Positions 36,446 through 46,684 are shown, counted from the first letter of the stretch. The stretch is DNA of 64,000 bases from Granulicella sp. WH15 (GCF_009914315.1 NZ_CP042596.1:2914001-2978000), one strand, 5' to 3'. Made by a program: numbers and translations. The notes: a model not told the origin generated them from the letters alone.

Positions 36446-36916
36446 CTAAGCCGACCACCGCGAAGCCCCCACGACCTCACCCGCAGCATCGGTCCGCGCG
36501 GCCACAAACGTCTCCTCCCGCGTCCTTAGCTCACGCGGCAACACCTTCCCCGCAGCCGGGTCCTTCGCCGCAATCGCCCACGCATCGCGCACATTACGGA
36601 TGCACCCGATCACCTCGGTAAACTGCTCCTTCGAGGCCAGGTGCGAAGCCTCCAGCGTCAGCGTGAACATCGCCGCGTAGAAGTCCGCAAGCGAAGCCGC
36701 AGCGGCACCACCAACATCGGGCCGCAGCCGAGCCTGCAGATACATCAGGATGTCCACCACCTTCTTGACCGCGATGCGCCGCCCGATGGTGTCATCCTCT
36801 TCCACACACTGGATCGCCCGATACAGCCCGCCAATCGCCGCGTCGTATAGCGCCACAACCAACTCCAACCCGGTGGCCCCTGTCAAACTCTGCTGCTGAT
36901 AGTTCATCTGGCTCAT
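36446..36916 (-). CDS. fliS: Flagellar export chaperone FliS
   Basis: FliS binds the C-terminal helix of flagellin in the cytoplasm and prevents premature polymerisation. The 156-aa protein shows 'GLELVVALYDAAIGGLYRAIQ' near residues 15-36, 'RIAVKKVVDILMYLQARL' near 48-65, and 'LADFYAAMFTLTLEAS', the FliS pattern. The C terminus is longer than usual. The ATG at 36907 is better spaced from AGGGGG than the one at 36916. It is downstream of fliD and flagellin on the same strand, the usual fliC-fliD-fliS order. Confidence 0.88.
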   Translation of the reverse strand: MSQMNYQQQSLTGATGLELVVALYDAAIGGLYRAIQCVEEDDTIGRRIAVKKVVDILMYLQARLRPDVGGAAAASLADFYAAMFTLTLEASHLASKEQFTEVIGCIRNVRDAWAIAAKDPAAGKVLPRELRTREETFVAARTDAAGEVVGASRWSA

Positions 36917-36961
36917 CCCCCTGTCCCCTCGCCTCTTCCGCCTGCGCGCTGGCCTATCCAG

Positions 36962-38338
36962 TCAGCTTCCCGTATTGGTGTTGTATCCGGTGAACGAAGC
37001 GTAAAGCTCATTGACCTCGTCCAACTGCGAAGGAATGCTCTGCAGCGTCTCGTTCGCCTTATTCAACTCTGTCGTCAGAGCCGTCTTCTGCGTCGCGATC
37101 AGCGTCTCCTCGTTGCTGATATTCGTGTTCAGCGCCGCCTCTTCGGTCGAGTTCTGCTGCAACGCCAGGGACACCGCCCCGGTCGTCGAGCTGTTGCCCA
37201 TCTGGTTCAGCGTCGTGGTGAAGCTCTGCCCGAAGCTCCCCGCAGTCTGCAAGAACCCGGCCACATCGTTGAAGTTCGCATTCAGCGCCGCGTCCATCGT
37301 CGAAGGCGTAAACGTAAGCTGGCCGCTCTCGTTCACCTCCAGCCCCAGGTCGGTGATGCCTTTGATCGAGCCGCTCGCCGCGCCCTGAAACAGCGCCGAG
37401 CTAAGCTGGTCCTGAATCAGCGACAGTGTCGGATCGCCGAATAACGGCTCCGCCGCACCCGTCGAGGTATTCCCTTCCTGCGTCTTCAGGTCCGACGCCA
37501 CCGTGTTATACGCGGTCACCACCGCCTGCATCGCCGTCTCGATGGCGGAGTTATCGTTCGTGATCTGCACCTGCACCTGCGCCCCCACGGGAGCCGAGAG
37601 CAACTGAAACGTCACCCCCGGAATCGCATTCGTCACCGTGTTCGACCCGCTCGTGGTGTCGATGCCGTCCACATTCAGCTTGGCATCCTGGCCCGTCTGC
37701 CCGACGGAGATGTCCATCGCCGCATTGGTCGTAGAGTCGGTCAGGGCCGAGCCCGTAGTGCTCAGTTGCCCCCCGGCCCCGCTCGTCTGGCTCACCAGCG
37801 ACAGCCTCGACCCATTCGCATCCGTCACCACGCTGGCCTGCACCCCGTAGTTGCCCGTATTGATCGCCGTCGCCAGCGAGACCAGCGTGTTGTTCGTGCT
37901 GTCCAGCGTAATCGTCTGCGCCGCGCCCGAGCCTACCTGCAACGTCAGGGTTCCGCTCAACGTATCGCCCTTGTTCGCAATCTCATTGGTGTACACCGAT
38001 GAGGTCTGCGCCAACTGCGTGACCGTGATCGTGTGGCTTCCCGCCACCGCCGACGTGCTCGCCGAGGTGATCGCCAGCACATTTTCATCCGAGCTGGAGC
38101 CCAGCTTCTGCGCCAGCACGCCGTCAAAGTTCGTCAGCGCCGACAGCGACGTGGAGAGCGTCGCCAGGTCCGTGCCGATCTGCGTGAAGGCCGTATCCTG
38201 GGCCGCGAGCGTGGTCAACTGCGTCTTCCAGGGCGTCTCAATCCCCTGTTGAATCGCCAGGATCGAGTTGACCGTCGAGGTCACATCGAATCCCGCGCCA
38301 CTGGTTGCCGAGCCGAAGCTGATTCCAACTGTGCCCAT
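36962..38338 (-). CDS. fliD: Flagellar hook-associated protein 2 (filament cap) FliD
   Basis: FliD forms the cap under which flagellin polymerises. The start at 38338 (458 aa, 'MGTVGISFGSATSGAGFDV') is preceded by AAGGA and fits the family; a frame to 38389 adds 17 unlikely residues. The N-terminal domain has 'FDVTSTVNSILAIQQGIETPWKTQL' and coiled-coil heptads. The Ser/Thr-rich central part contains a flagellin-hook-like repeat, and the C-terminal ~200 residues form a second coiled coil ending in 'YASFTGYNTNTGS'. It lies between flagellin and fliS. Confidence 0.92.
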   Translation of the reverse strand: MGTVGISFGSATSGAGFDVTSTVNSILAIQQGIETPWKTQLTTLAAQDTAFTQIGTDLATLSTSLSALTNFDGVLAQKLGSSSDENVLAITSASTSAVAGSHTITVTQLAQTSSVYTNEIANKGDTLSGTLTLQVGSGAAQTITLDSTNNTLVSLATAINTGNYGVQASVVTDANGSRLSLVSQTSGAGGQLSTTGSALTDSTTNAAMDISVGQTGQDAKLNVDGIDTTSGSNTVTNAIPGVTFQLLSAPVGAQVQVQITNDNSAIETAMQAVVTAYNTVASDLKTQEGNTSTGAAEPLFGDPTLSLIQDQLSSALFQGAASGSIKGITDLGLEVNESGQLTFTPSTMDAALNANFNDVAGFLQTAGSFGQSFTTTLNQMGNSSTTGAVSLALQQNSTEEAALNTNISNEETLIATQKTALTTELNKANETLQSIPSQLDEVNELYASFTGYNTNTGS

Positions 38339-38522
38339 GCTGATCCTTGTAATGAATGAGAGTAGTTGCGCTACGACAGGTGCAAACAAACAGCCAAACC
38401 AGAGCAGGCAGGATTAGAAAAATCTAGCCATGAGCTACAAAAAAGAACAGGAAAACAGAACAGGCGGCTCCGCAGCGGCTTGAGCAAGCTCAAGCCGCCG
38501 CGAAACCGCCCATCCTCTCGTT

Positions 38523-40064
38523 TTACTGGAGCAGCTTCAGAACTTCCTGCTGTACAGTGTTGGCCTGGGCCAGCGCGCTGATACCGGTCTGGCTCAGCAC
38601 CTGGTACTTGGCCAGATTACTCGTCGCCTGACCGTAGTCGGTCGAGTCGATAGCGCTCTGCGCCGAGGTCAGGTTGGTGGACTCGGCTGACGCCACATTC
38701 GACGCCGCCGTCAGCTCGTTGATGTCCGCGCCGATTACGCCACGCTGGTAGGCTACACCAGCAATCGCGTTGGTCACCGACGTCAGCACATTCTGCGCAG
38801 TATCCGCCGTCAGTGTCGAAACGCCTGCGGCCGTGAAGTCCACACCCGCACCAGGAGTCGTAGCCGAGCCCGGAGTCGAAACCAGCGAAGTGCCGGTCGT
38901 GGTCAGGACATTCGCTACTCCGGCCGCACCGGTGATAACGAGTTGACCGGCATTGGCGCCCGTGCCCTGGCTCGCCGTCAGCCCCGAGCCATCCTGGCTG
39001 TACTGCGCGTTCAACTGGGAGACCGCGTCCGACAGCGAGGTGCCTGTCGTGATCGTCGAAATGATCGACGAACCGCCGGCGACCTGGACCGCGAGAGTGC
39101 CGGAGATGGTGCCTCCCGCAGGGAGCGCCGCAAAGGTTGCCGTGCCGCCCACCGTTGCCGTGGGAGCCACGATGGTGGGAGCCGCCATCAGCGTCGGCGC
39201 AGTGGACGGAGTATCGTGGAGCGCACCGGAGGTGATCGCCAGGGTATCCGTGGTTGGGGCAGTCGCAGCAGTGGAGATAACAACCTTGCCACCAGTAACG
39301 GCCGCCGTCAGGGTCGAGCCAGCCGCACCGAGCTGCGTGTTCAACTGGCTTACCGCATCAGTCATCGTAGAACCGGCCTTCACCGTGAGGGACACGGCCG
39401 TACCGCCGCCCATCGAGATAGAGAAGCTACCCGAGAGGGTATCGGTCGAGTTCGCCGGTGCCGCAAAGGTCAGCGTACCAGCCACAGTGCCGGTGGGAGC
39501 TACCGCAGTGGTCGCCAAAGCAGGCCCGACAGCGCCGGTCGGCTCGGTCTCACCAACGTTGGAGGCGCTCAGAGTGCCCGTCACCTCGCTGAAGACAGCC
39601 GAGCCGTTCGACGTACCGTCAGAGACGAACACCGTGGTTGCCTGGTTCGAGAACACGCTGTTGCCGTTGAAGTTCGTCGTCGATCCGATGTTGCCGATCT
39701 CAGACAGAATGTTCTGATACTCCTGATTGGCCGAGCTGACCTGGCTGCCGTTCAGCGTGCCGTTGGCGGCTTCGGTCGCCAGCGTCGTGGCGCGGTCGAG
39801 CAGGCTGGTCACCTGCGAGAGAGCGCCGTCAGCGGTCTGCAACAGGCCGATGCCGTCGGTCGCATTCTGCGAAGACTGCGAGAGAGCGGCGATGTTGGCG
39901 TTCAGACCATCGGAGACCGACAGACCGGCCGCGTCGTCGGCGCCGCTGTTGATCCGTGACCCGGAAGAGAGCTGCTGCAGGGTCGTCTGCAGGCTGGCCT
40001 GCGTGTTGTTCAGGTTGTTCTGCGCGTAGATCGCTGCGATGTTATTCAGTACACCCAAGGACAT
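38523..40064 (-). CDS. fliC: Flagellin with duplicated central domain
   Basis: The 513-aa protein has the flagellin ends: N-terminal D0/D1 'NLNNTQASLQTTLQQLSSGSRINSGADDAAGLSVSDGL' (residues ~17-54) and C-terminal 'YQRGVIGADINELTAASNVASAESTNLTSAQSAI'. The middle (about 190-400) holds two related ~100-residue blocks, each with a 'GT.TFAA.PA' start and 'DAVSQLN.Q', suggesting internal duplication of a surface-exposed domain. Only one flagellin gene is seen here. AGGAG stands 7 nt before the ATG. Confidence 0.94.
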   Translation of the reverse strand: MSLGVLNNIAAIYAQNNLNNTQASLQTTLQQLSSGSRINSGADDAAGLSVSDGLNANIAALSQSSQNATDGIGLLQTADGALSQVTSLLDRATTLATEAANGTLNGSQVSSANQEYQNILSEIGNIGSTTNFNGNSVFSNQATTVFVSDGTSNGSAVFSEVTGTLSASNVGETEPTGAVGPALATTAVAPTGTVAGTLTFAAPANSTDTLSGSFSISMGGGTAVSLTVKAGSTMTDAVSQLNTQLGAAGSTLTAAVTGGKVVISTAATAPTTDTLAITSGALHDTPSTAPTLMAAPTIVAPTATVGGTATFAALPAGGTISGTLAVQVAGGSSIISTITTGTSLSDAVSQLNAQYSQDGSGLTASQGTGANAGQLVITGAAGVANVLTTTGTSLVSTPGSATTPGAGVDFTAAGVSTLTADTAQNVLTSVTNAIAGVAYQRGVIGADINELTAASNVASAESTNLTSAQSAIDSTDYGQATSNLAKYQVLSQTGISALAQANTVQQEVLKLLQ

Positions 40065-40340
40065 GATTCGCTCCTATATCGGTCGATTGATTTGGTTGGT
40101 TATCTGGTTTTGAGAAACCGCGTTGACTGTCCCGGATGCTGACCGCCTCAATTGCTGCAGCAGTTACTCTGCACCGTGCGCTTCGTCACCATGCGGCAGG
40201 CATCACGTTCAACCCCTTCATCGGCCTGCCCCCCGGCGACTTTAGACAGGTCTTGCATAATGCCATCGCCGCATACGCATCGCTTGCATCTAAGGACAGC
40301 TCCTATCGTTTCCCCACCCCACGCCGATAACGCCCCACAG
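40065..40340. other. Divergent intergenic region between flagellin and flbD
   Basis: This ~276 bp region should hold the promoters of both flagellar units. I could not place convincing sigma-28 or sigma-70 boxes. The part nearest flagellin is AT-richer (40080-40130). A purine-rich ribosome-binding site AGGAG for flagellin is at about 40070-40074 on the minus strand. No gene is supported within it. Confidence 0.5.
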
Positions 40341-40356
40341 GAGGATGCAGCCCAAG

Positions 40357-40623
40357 ATGATCGACCTTACCCGGCTCAACGGCACCCGCATCGTCATCAA
40401 CTGCGATCTCATCAAGTTCGCCGAAGCCGCACCCGACACCACGCTCACCCTCGTCACCGGCGAGAAGCTCATCGTCCGCGAGGGCCTCGACGAGCTGACC
40501 GCTAGCATCATCGCCTATCGCGGAGAGGTCCTTCGCGGCGCATGGCCCGAGGCGGCATCCGCCCTCGCCGCGCGTAGCGCCAACGCCATAACGGGCCAGG
40601 CTTCTTCGCGCATCGACAACTAA
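40357..40623 (+). CDS. flbD: FlbD-family flagellar protein
   Basis: The 88-aa protein starts 'MIDLTRLNGTRIVINCDLIKFAEAAPDTTLTLVTGEKL', the standard FlbD N terminus. The extra four codons from ATG 40345 are unlikely because the GGAGG at 40340-40344 abuts that ATG. The Ala-rich C-terminal third is longer than in most FlbD proteins. FlbD is a small flagellar protein of uncertain function, commonly next to motA, as here (44 bp upstream of motA). It heads the flbD-motA-motB operon. Confidence 0.87.
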   Translation: MIDLTRLNGTRIVINCDLIKFAEAAPDTTLTLVTGEKLIVREGLDELTASIIAYRGEVLRGAWPEAASALAARSANAITGQASSRIDN

Positions 40624-40667
40624 CTTCACGCAGGCACTTCAAGCCACAACTACAAGGAGCAGCAATC

Positions 40668-41483
40668 ATGGATATCGCCAGCATTGGCGGCATCATCCTG
40701 GCCCTCGCCGGTATCCTCGCCGGCATGATGATCGAAGGCGGAAGCATCTCGCAGATCACCCAGCCCACAGCCGCGATGATCGTCCTCGGAGGCACCGCCG
40801 GAGCCGTCATGCTGCAGTTCCCCATGAGCATCTTCCTCGCGGCCTGCAAGGACGTCGTCAAGGTCTTCATGCATCGCGGCCCCGACGGCGAGGCAGTTCT
40901 CGCACAGATCGTCGAGTTCGCCAACAAAGCTCGCAAGAGCGGTATCGTCTCGCTCGACTCCGACCTGAACCGCATTGAAGACCCGTTCCTCAAGCAGGCG
41001 CTCATGCTCGCCGTCGATGGCACCGAGCCTGAAGAGGTGCGCACCATCATGCAGCTCCAGCTCGACAACCGCTCCGAGATCGACGAGAAGATCCCTGCTG
41101 TCTTCGAGGCCGCAGGCGGCTACTCGCCCACCATCGGCATCATCGGCGCGGTGCTCGGCCTCATCCAGGTGATGAAGAACCTCGATAACATCGACGAGGT
41201 TGGACGCGGCATCGCCACGGCCTTCGTCGCCACCATCTACGGCGTCGCTCTCGCGAACCTCATCTGCCTGCCCGCGGCGGGCAAGCTCAAGTTCCGCCAT
41301 CGCGAAGAGGTGATGCAGAAGGAGATGATCCTCGAGGGTGTCATCTCGATCCTCGAAGGGATGAACCCGCGCATGCTCGAGATGAAGCTCCGCACCTACC
41401 TTCTCGCCTCGAAGCCACACGAGGCGCAGGATGCCAAACCTCAGCCCGGCAAGGCCGCCCGCCGCTCCGAGGCCGCCGCATGA
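40668..41483 (+). CDS. motA: Flagellar stator protein MotA
   Basis: MotA is the inner-membrane proton channel subunit of the flagellar stator. The 271-aa protein has four helices. Features are 'GGIILALAGILAGMMIEGGSI' and 'MIVLGGTAGAVMLQFP' at the start, the cytoplasmic loop 'LDSDLNRIEDPFLKQALMLAVDG', and 'AAGGYSPTIGIIGAVLGLIQVMKNL' with 'GRGIATAFVATIYGVALANLICLPAAGKLK'. The tail is Lys/Ala-rich. AAGGAG precedes the ATG. It overlaps motB by 4 nt. Confidence 0.95.
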   Translation: MDIASIGGIILALAGILAGMMIEGGSISQITQPTAAMIVLGGTAGAVMLQFPMSIFLAACKDVVKVFMHRGPDGEAVLAQIVEFANKARKSGIVSLDSDLNRIEDPFLKQALMLAVDGTEPEEVRTIMQLQLDNRSEIDEKIPAVFEAAGGYSPTIGIIGAVLGLIQVMKNLDNIDEVGRGIATAFVATIYGVALANLICLPAAGKLKFRHREEVMQKEMILEGVISILEGMNPRMLEMKLRTYLLASKPHEAQDAKPQPGKAARRSEAAA

Positions 41484-42238
41484 GCCGCAAGAAGAAGCAT
41501 CCCGAACACGTCAACCACGAGCGCTGGCTGGTCTCCTACGCCGACTTCATCACGCTGCTCTTCGCCTTCTTCGTCGTGCTCTTCGCCTCCAGCCAATCCG
41601 ACAAAAAGAAGAAGACGCAGCTCGCTGCTGCCATGCAGGCTGCCTTCGATCACAGCGGCATCTTCGACCCGCACTCGAAGACGCCGCCGCTCGAAGAAGC
41701 GGCGGGCGCACTCGCCCAGCACGCTTCCCCACCCGTCCCCACTGCGGTCGAACAGCTTCGCCAGACCGAGCAGCGCATCCGCGAGATCATCAAGGCGCAG
41801 GTAGCCGCGCGGCACCTGGCCGACGGCCTCGTCAGCACGCATCTGACGCAGGAGGGTCTCGTTATCTCCATGCGCGAGGCGGGCTTCTTCGACTCCGGCT
41901 CCGCGACGGTCCGTAACGAATCGCTCGATGTCCTCAACGCCGTCGCCGCAGCCCTGCCGCACCAGCCCATGCGCGTCGAGGGCCACACCGACAACAACCC
42001 CATCCACACGGCTCTGTTCGCCACCAACTGGGAGCTATCCACGGCCCGCGCCGCTACCATCACACGGCTGCTGCTGGTCGACCGGGCCACCACGCCCGAG
42101 CAGATCTCCGCCGCCGGATACGCGGAGTTCCACCCCGTAGCCGACAACGCCACAGCCGATGGCCGCGCCAAGAACCGCCGCGTCGATATCGTCCTGCTTT
42201 CGCCGACCGTCACACTCCCCACTCCGCAAAAGCCCTAA
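41480..42238 (+). CDS. motB: Flagellar stator protein MotB
   Basis: MotB anchors the stator to peptidoglycan. The 252-aa protein has an N-terminal basic stretch and one membrane helix ('VSYADFITLLFAFFVVLFASS', with the channel aspartate in YAD near residue 22). The OmpA-like domain shows 'VEGHTDNNPIHTALFATNWELSTARAATI' (about 167-195) and 'AKNRRVDIVLL' at the end. The 4-nt overlap with motA couples translation. The short linker is typical. It is the last gene of the operon; a repeat block follows. Confidence 0.95.
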   Translation: MSRKKKHPEHVNHERWLVSYADFITLLFAFFVVLFASSQSDKKKKTQLAAAMQAAFDHSGIFDPHSKTPPLEEAAGALAQHASPPVPTAVEQLRQTEQRIREIIKAQVAARHLADGLVSTHLTQEGLVISMREAGFFDSGSATVRNESLDVLNAVAAALPHQPMRVEGHTDNNPIHTALFATNWELSTARAATITRLLLVDRATTPEQISAAGYAEFHPVADNATADGRAKNRRVDIVLLSPTVTLPTPQKP

Positions 42239-42267
42239 GCACCTCGCCATCTTCAGCAGCCGTTGCT

Positions 42268-42361
42268 TGTTTTCTTGTTGTCATTCAGGAGCGAAGCGGA
42301 GGAATCTGCTTCTGCTTTTGTCGTTGTTTTTGCTTCTGAGGTAGGTCCGGGCTTTAGCCCC
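42268..42361 (+). repeat. Direct repeat upstream of the HerA-like gene (includes family 2 copy 2)
   Basis: About 94 bp that recur at 44094-44195 downstream of the gene. It contains 'TTGTTGTCATTCAGGAGCG', GCGGAGGAATCTGCTTCTG and the end 'GCTTCTGAGGTAGGTCCGGG' plus CTTTAGCCC. GGGCTTTAGCCC is itself a palindrome. Confidence 0.85.
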
Positions 42362-42399
42362 GAAGTGTGCCTTCTTTTCTCAACCACAAGAAACAAAGG

Positions 42400-42463
42400 C
42401 AAAGACACCCTAACGCCGGGCGGGCGGCACTTCGTGCAGTTCTCGACGCTTCGCGTAAAAACA
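42400..42463 (+). repeat. Dispersed repeat family 1, copy F
   Basis: It carries ACGCCGGGCGGGCGGCACTT, GTGCAGTTCTCGACGCTTCG and CGTAAAAAC. It sits between the direct repeat and the HerA-like gene. Confidence 0.88.
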
Positions 42464-42510
42464 CCATCTCCTCAATACGCTAGGATTCTCAAAGACACAC
42501 GTATTGAACC

Positions 42511-42516
42511 AAGGAG
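42511..42516 (+). promoter_or_regulatory. Ribosome-binding site fixing the HerA-like start at GTG 42522
   Basis: AAGGAG is 5 nt before GTG 42522. The longer frame from TTG 42504 would contain the site inside the coding sequence. Confidence 0.7.
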
Positions 42517-42521
42517 CACAG

Positions 42522-44069
<1,548 letters not shown>

Positions 44070-44093
44070 GCTGACCGCTTGTTCTTGTCGTTG

Positions 44094-44195
44094 CCTGTTC
44101 TTTTGTTGTCATTCAGGAACGAAGCGGAGGAATCTGCTTCTGTCTTTGCCGTTGTTCTTGCTTTTGCTTCTGAGGTAGGTCCGGGCTTTAGCCCG
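44094..44195 (+). repeat. Direct repeat downstream of the HerA-like gene (includes family 2 copy 3)
   Basis: It matches 42268-42361 with small insertions and a few substitutions, for example GGAACG in place of GGAGCG. A further piece, GGGCTTTAGCCCCCGAGGTA, follows at about 44219-44239. Confidence 0.85.
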
Positions 44196-44285
44196 GACAC
44201 CAAAACCCACCACAGACGCGGGCTTTAGCCCCCGAGGTATGCTTTCTTTCAAACCCGCAAGAATCTCCATCTCCCCGCGTTATTC

Positions 44286-44331
44286 GCTTAGGTGTGATGG
44301 CACGGCTACAACCGTGCCATCACACCTAAGC
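44286..44331. repeat. 20-bp perfect palindrome overlapping the yjbQ stop codon
   Basis: The arms, starting at 44286 and 44312, run from GCTTAGGTGTGA inward to the GGCACGG / CCGTGCC core, and the loop is CTACAA. The right arm covers the last codons and stop of yjbQ. The core is shared with the hairpin at 46685-46714. It is a likely transcript end for yjbQ and perhaps a repeat family of its own. Confidence 0.85.
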
Positions 44332-44754
44332 CGTAATCCCAAGCACCTTCACAATCACCCGCTTCGGCCGCTGCCCATCGAACTCCGCATAGAACACCCG
44401 CTGCCAAGTCCCCAGGTCGAGCCGCCCCTTCGTCACCGGCAGCGTCGTCTCGTGATGCAGCAGCAGAGCCTTCAGATGAGCATCGGCGTTATCCTCGCCG
44501 GTCTGGTGATGCTTGTACCCCGGCCAGCTCGGGGCCAGCTTCTCCAGCCACGTGCCGATATCCTCGATCAGCCCGGACTCGTGATCGTTCACATAGATCG
44601 CCGCCGTAATGTGCATGGGCGAAACAAAGCACAGGCCATCGTCGATCCCGCTCCGCCGCACGATCGCCTCCACCTGGTCGGTGATGTGCACCATCTCGTA
44701 TCGATCCGCCGTGTTGAACTTCAGATACTCCGTATGCGCCTTCATGGAACCCAT
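44326..44754 (-). CDS. yjbQ: YjbQ/UPF0047 family protein
   Basis: The start at 44754 gives 142 aa and follows GAGGAGGAAGGG with good spacing. Family features: '[36 protein letters not shown]' (residues ~33-68), '[49 protein letters not shown]' to the end. YjbQ proteins have been reported to show weak thiamine-phosphate synthase activity; the physiological role is uncertain. Its promoter region is shared with the divergent Cys-rich gene, and its stop codon lies within a long palindrome. Confidence 0.92.
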   Translation of the reverse strand: MGSMKAHTEYLKFNTADRYEMVHITDQVEAIVRRSGIDDGLCFVSPMHITAAIYVNDHESGLIEDIGTWLEKLAPSWPGYKHHQTGEDNADAHLKALLLHHETTLPVTKGRLDLGTWQRVFYAEFDGQRPKRVIVKVLGITA

Positions 44755-44771
44755 CGCCCTTCCTCCTCGTC

Positions 44772-44777
44772 TATACT
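44772..44777 (+). promoter_or_regulatory. Candidate -10 box within a palindrome between yjbQ and the Cys-rich gene
   Basis: TATACT is 6 nt before ATG 44784. The box is part of ATACTCACAGTAT, a palindrome with AGTAT at the other end, so a similar hexamer also faces yjbQ on the minus strand. Both genes may share a regulated promoter here. Confidence 0.4.
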
Positions 44778-44783
44778 CACAGT

Positions 44784-45194
44784 ATGAACGGCCCGGCCAC
44801 CGCAATGCGAAGGAGCACACGCCGCAGCCGCATCGCGCGCCTTTCAGGCCGTCTCTACCGCCTCTCCGCACTGCTCTTCCTGCTGATCCTTCTGGCCACG
44901 CCGCTCAACTGTTCGGCGATCACGCTGATCCACTCGCAGCCTCACCTCACGGTCTCCCATCCCGTCTGCGCCGAGTGCTGCCACCACGCGTCCACGCCCA
45001 CCCAGCTTGCCTGCTGCGAGGCCTCAAACGGCAGCCTGCCCGACGCCGTCACCCTGGCCTCGCCACACGTCGCAGTCGAACTTACCGCCTTCCCCCTCAG
45101 TTCGCTCGATCTTCACAAGACCTTCTTCTCAGCCTCCACCCCGGCCACACTGAAGGCGTTCTCACCGCCTCGACTCCTCGCCCTCCGCATCTGA
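44784..45194 (+). CDS. Hypothetical Cys/His-rich membrane or secreted protein, 136 aa
   Basis: No family is recognised with confidence. The protein has a basic N terminus, one hydrophobic segment ('[20 protein letters not shown]', about 27-46) and then '[21 protein letters not shown]', a cluster of five cysteines and three histidines that could bind metal. The tail is Ser/Ala-rich. It precedes by 61 bp a gene whose product carries two MPGMDM motifs, so a shared role in copper or other metal handling is suggested. It resembles in spirit small metal-resistance accessory proteins (for example DUF2946), but this is only a lead. Confidence 0.65.
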   Translation: MNGPATAMRRSTRRSRIARLSGRLYRLSALLFLLILLATPLNCSAITLIHSQPHLTVSHPVCAECCHHASTPTQLACCEASNGSLPDAVTLASPHVAVELTAFPLSSLDLHKTFFSASTPATLKAFSPPRLLALRI

Positions 45195-45255
45195 TCCCGA
45201 TCTCCCGCCAGCGCCTCGAAGTTCTCATCCACCGAAGCCACCGGAGACGAATCCC

Positions 45256-46680
45256 ATGCAATCCCCCCGCGCCTTCGCGCGTCTGTTCCTGCTGTCCGCC
45301 GCAACGTTTACCCATATCGCATCTGCCCAGTCCATGCCGGGCATGGACATGAGCAAGCCTCCCCAAACCCTCATCGACACCGAGCTGCAACACAGCTCCT
45401 CCGGCACCAGCATCGAGCCCGACGCTACCCCGCACCCCATGCTGACCACCCAGCGCGGCCCGTGGATGCTCATGCTCCACGCCAACATCTTCATCGCCGA
45501 CACCCAGCAGCACGCCACCGACAACCCCACCGCGCCGCCCGCCGCCCTCTGTGCCGAGATCGAAAGCCCCTGCGTCGCCTCCTACCGCCGCGGCTCCGAC
45601 AAGCTCTTCTCCACCAACTGGATCATGCCCATGGCCATGCGCCCGCTCGGCTCCAACGGCCGCTACGGCCAGCTCACGCTCCGCACCATGCTCTCGCTCG
45701 AGCCCGCCACCGTCGCCGACCGCCAGTACCCCGAGCTGTTCCAGCAGGGCGAGACCGCCTTCGGCCGTCCCATCGTCGACGGCCAGCATCCCCACAACTT
45801 CGTCATGGAGCTGGGCGCTCTCTACGATCTCCGTCTCGGCCATCACGCTCTGCTCAGCCTCTACGCCGCGCCCGTCGGCGACCCCGCCATCGGCCCCACC
45901 GCCTACCCGCACCGCCTCTCCGCGTCCGAAGACCCCATCGCCGCCCTCGGCCACCACCAGCAGGACTCCACCCACATCGCCTTCAACGTCTTCACCGCGG
46001 GCCTTACCTGGAAGACGATCCGCCTCGAAGGCTCCGGCTTCCACGGCGCCGAACCCACCGAGTCTCGCTGGAACTTCGAGCCGTCCCCCAACGGCCACGC
46101 CGTCGACAGCGACTCCCTGCGCCTCACCTGGTCGCCCACCCGCAACTGGTCCGGGCAGTACTCCATCGCCCACATCACCAGCCCCGAGGCCCTGCACCCC
46201 AGTGAAGACCAGCGCCGCCAGACCGCCAGCGTCATGTACACCCGGCCCATCGGCGCTCACCACGACACCACCAGCATGCCCGGCATGGACATGGCCACCC
46301 CAGCCACCGGAAGCTGGTCCACCACCTTTGTCTGGGGCCAGACGAAGTCCATCCCCGACGGCGAGCTGGACAACAGCTACCTCCTCGAGTCGCTCCTCAA
46401 CTTCCACACCCGCAACTACCTCTGGACCCGCATCGAATCCGCCGCCCGCACCACGGACCTGCTGCTCGGCCCCAACACCGCCATCGCCCCACCCGAGTCG
46501 TCCGTAGGCCACGTACAGGCGTACACGCTCGGCTACGACCGGGACTTCCGCCTCGGCCACGTTCTAGCGGCACCAGGAGCCCAGTTCACCCTCTACCGCG
46601 CCCCCGATGCCCTGGTCTCCACCTACGGACGCACGCCCTTCGGAGCCGTGGCCTTCGTCCGCTTCCGGCTCTCTCACTAA
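45256..46680 (+). CDS. Secreted beta-rich (outer-membrane-type) protein with MPGMDM motifs
   Basis: The 474-aa protein has a signal peptide ('LFLLSAATFTHIASAQ'), then 'SMPGMDMSKP' at the new N terminus and a second MPGMDM near residue 340. The rest alternates short beta-like strands with polar turns ('GPWMLMLHANIFI', 'MPMAMRPLG', 'FVMELGALYDLRLGHHALLSLYAAPVGDP') and ends with an aromatic-poor 'AVAFVRFRLSH'. It looks like an outer-membrane barrel. Met/His/Asp motifs of this kind occur in copper-handling proteins. Function is inferred only; no named family was recognised. Confidence 0.72.
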   Translation: MQSPRAFARLFLLSAATFTHIASAQSMPGMDMSKPPQTLIDTELQHSSSGTSIEPDATPHPMLTTQRGPWMLMLHANIFIADTQQHATDNPTAPPAALCAEIESPCVASYRRGSDKLFSTNWIMPMAMRPLGSNGRYGQLTLRTMLSLEPATVADRQYPELFQQGETAFGRPIVDGQHPHNFVMELGALYDLRLGHHALLSLYAAPVGDPAIGPTAYPHRLSASEDPIAALGHHQQDSTHIAFNVFTAGLTWKTIRLEGSGFHGAEPTESRWNFEPSPNGHAVDSDSLRLTWSPTRNWSGQYSIAHITSPEALHPSEDQRRQTASVMYTRPIGAHHDTTSMPGMDMATPATGSWSTTFVWGQTKSIPDGELDNSYLLESLLNFHTRNYLWTRIESAARTTDLLLGPNTAIAPPESSVGHVQAYTLGYDRDFRLGHVLAAPGAQFTLYRAPDALVSTYGRTPFGAVAFVRFRLSH

Positions 46681-46684
46681 CCCC

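Noticed and set aside
40065..40100. GACCGATA near the flagellin start considered as a sigma-28 -10 box
   Set aside because: It lies so close to the ATG that transcription would start within the ribosome-binding site. The upstream element is a poor match.
45097..46560. Minus-strand open frame of 487 aa opposite the MPGMDM gene
   Set aside because: It is very Gly/Val/Ala/Glu-rich with no recognisable fold, whereas the plus-strand frame has a signal peptide and beta-rich protein features.
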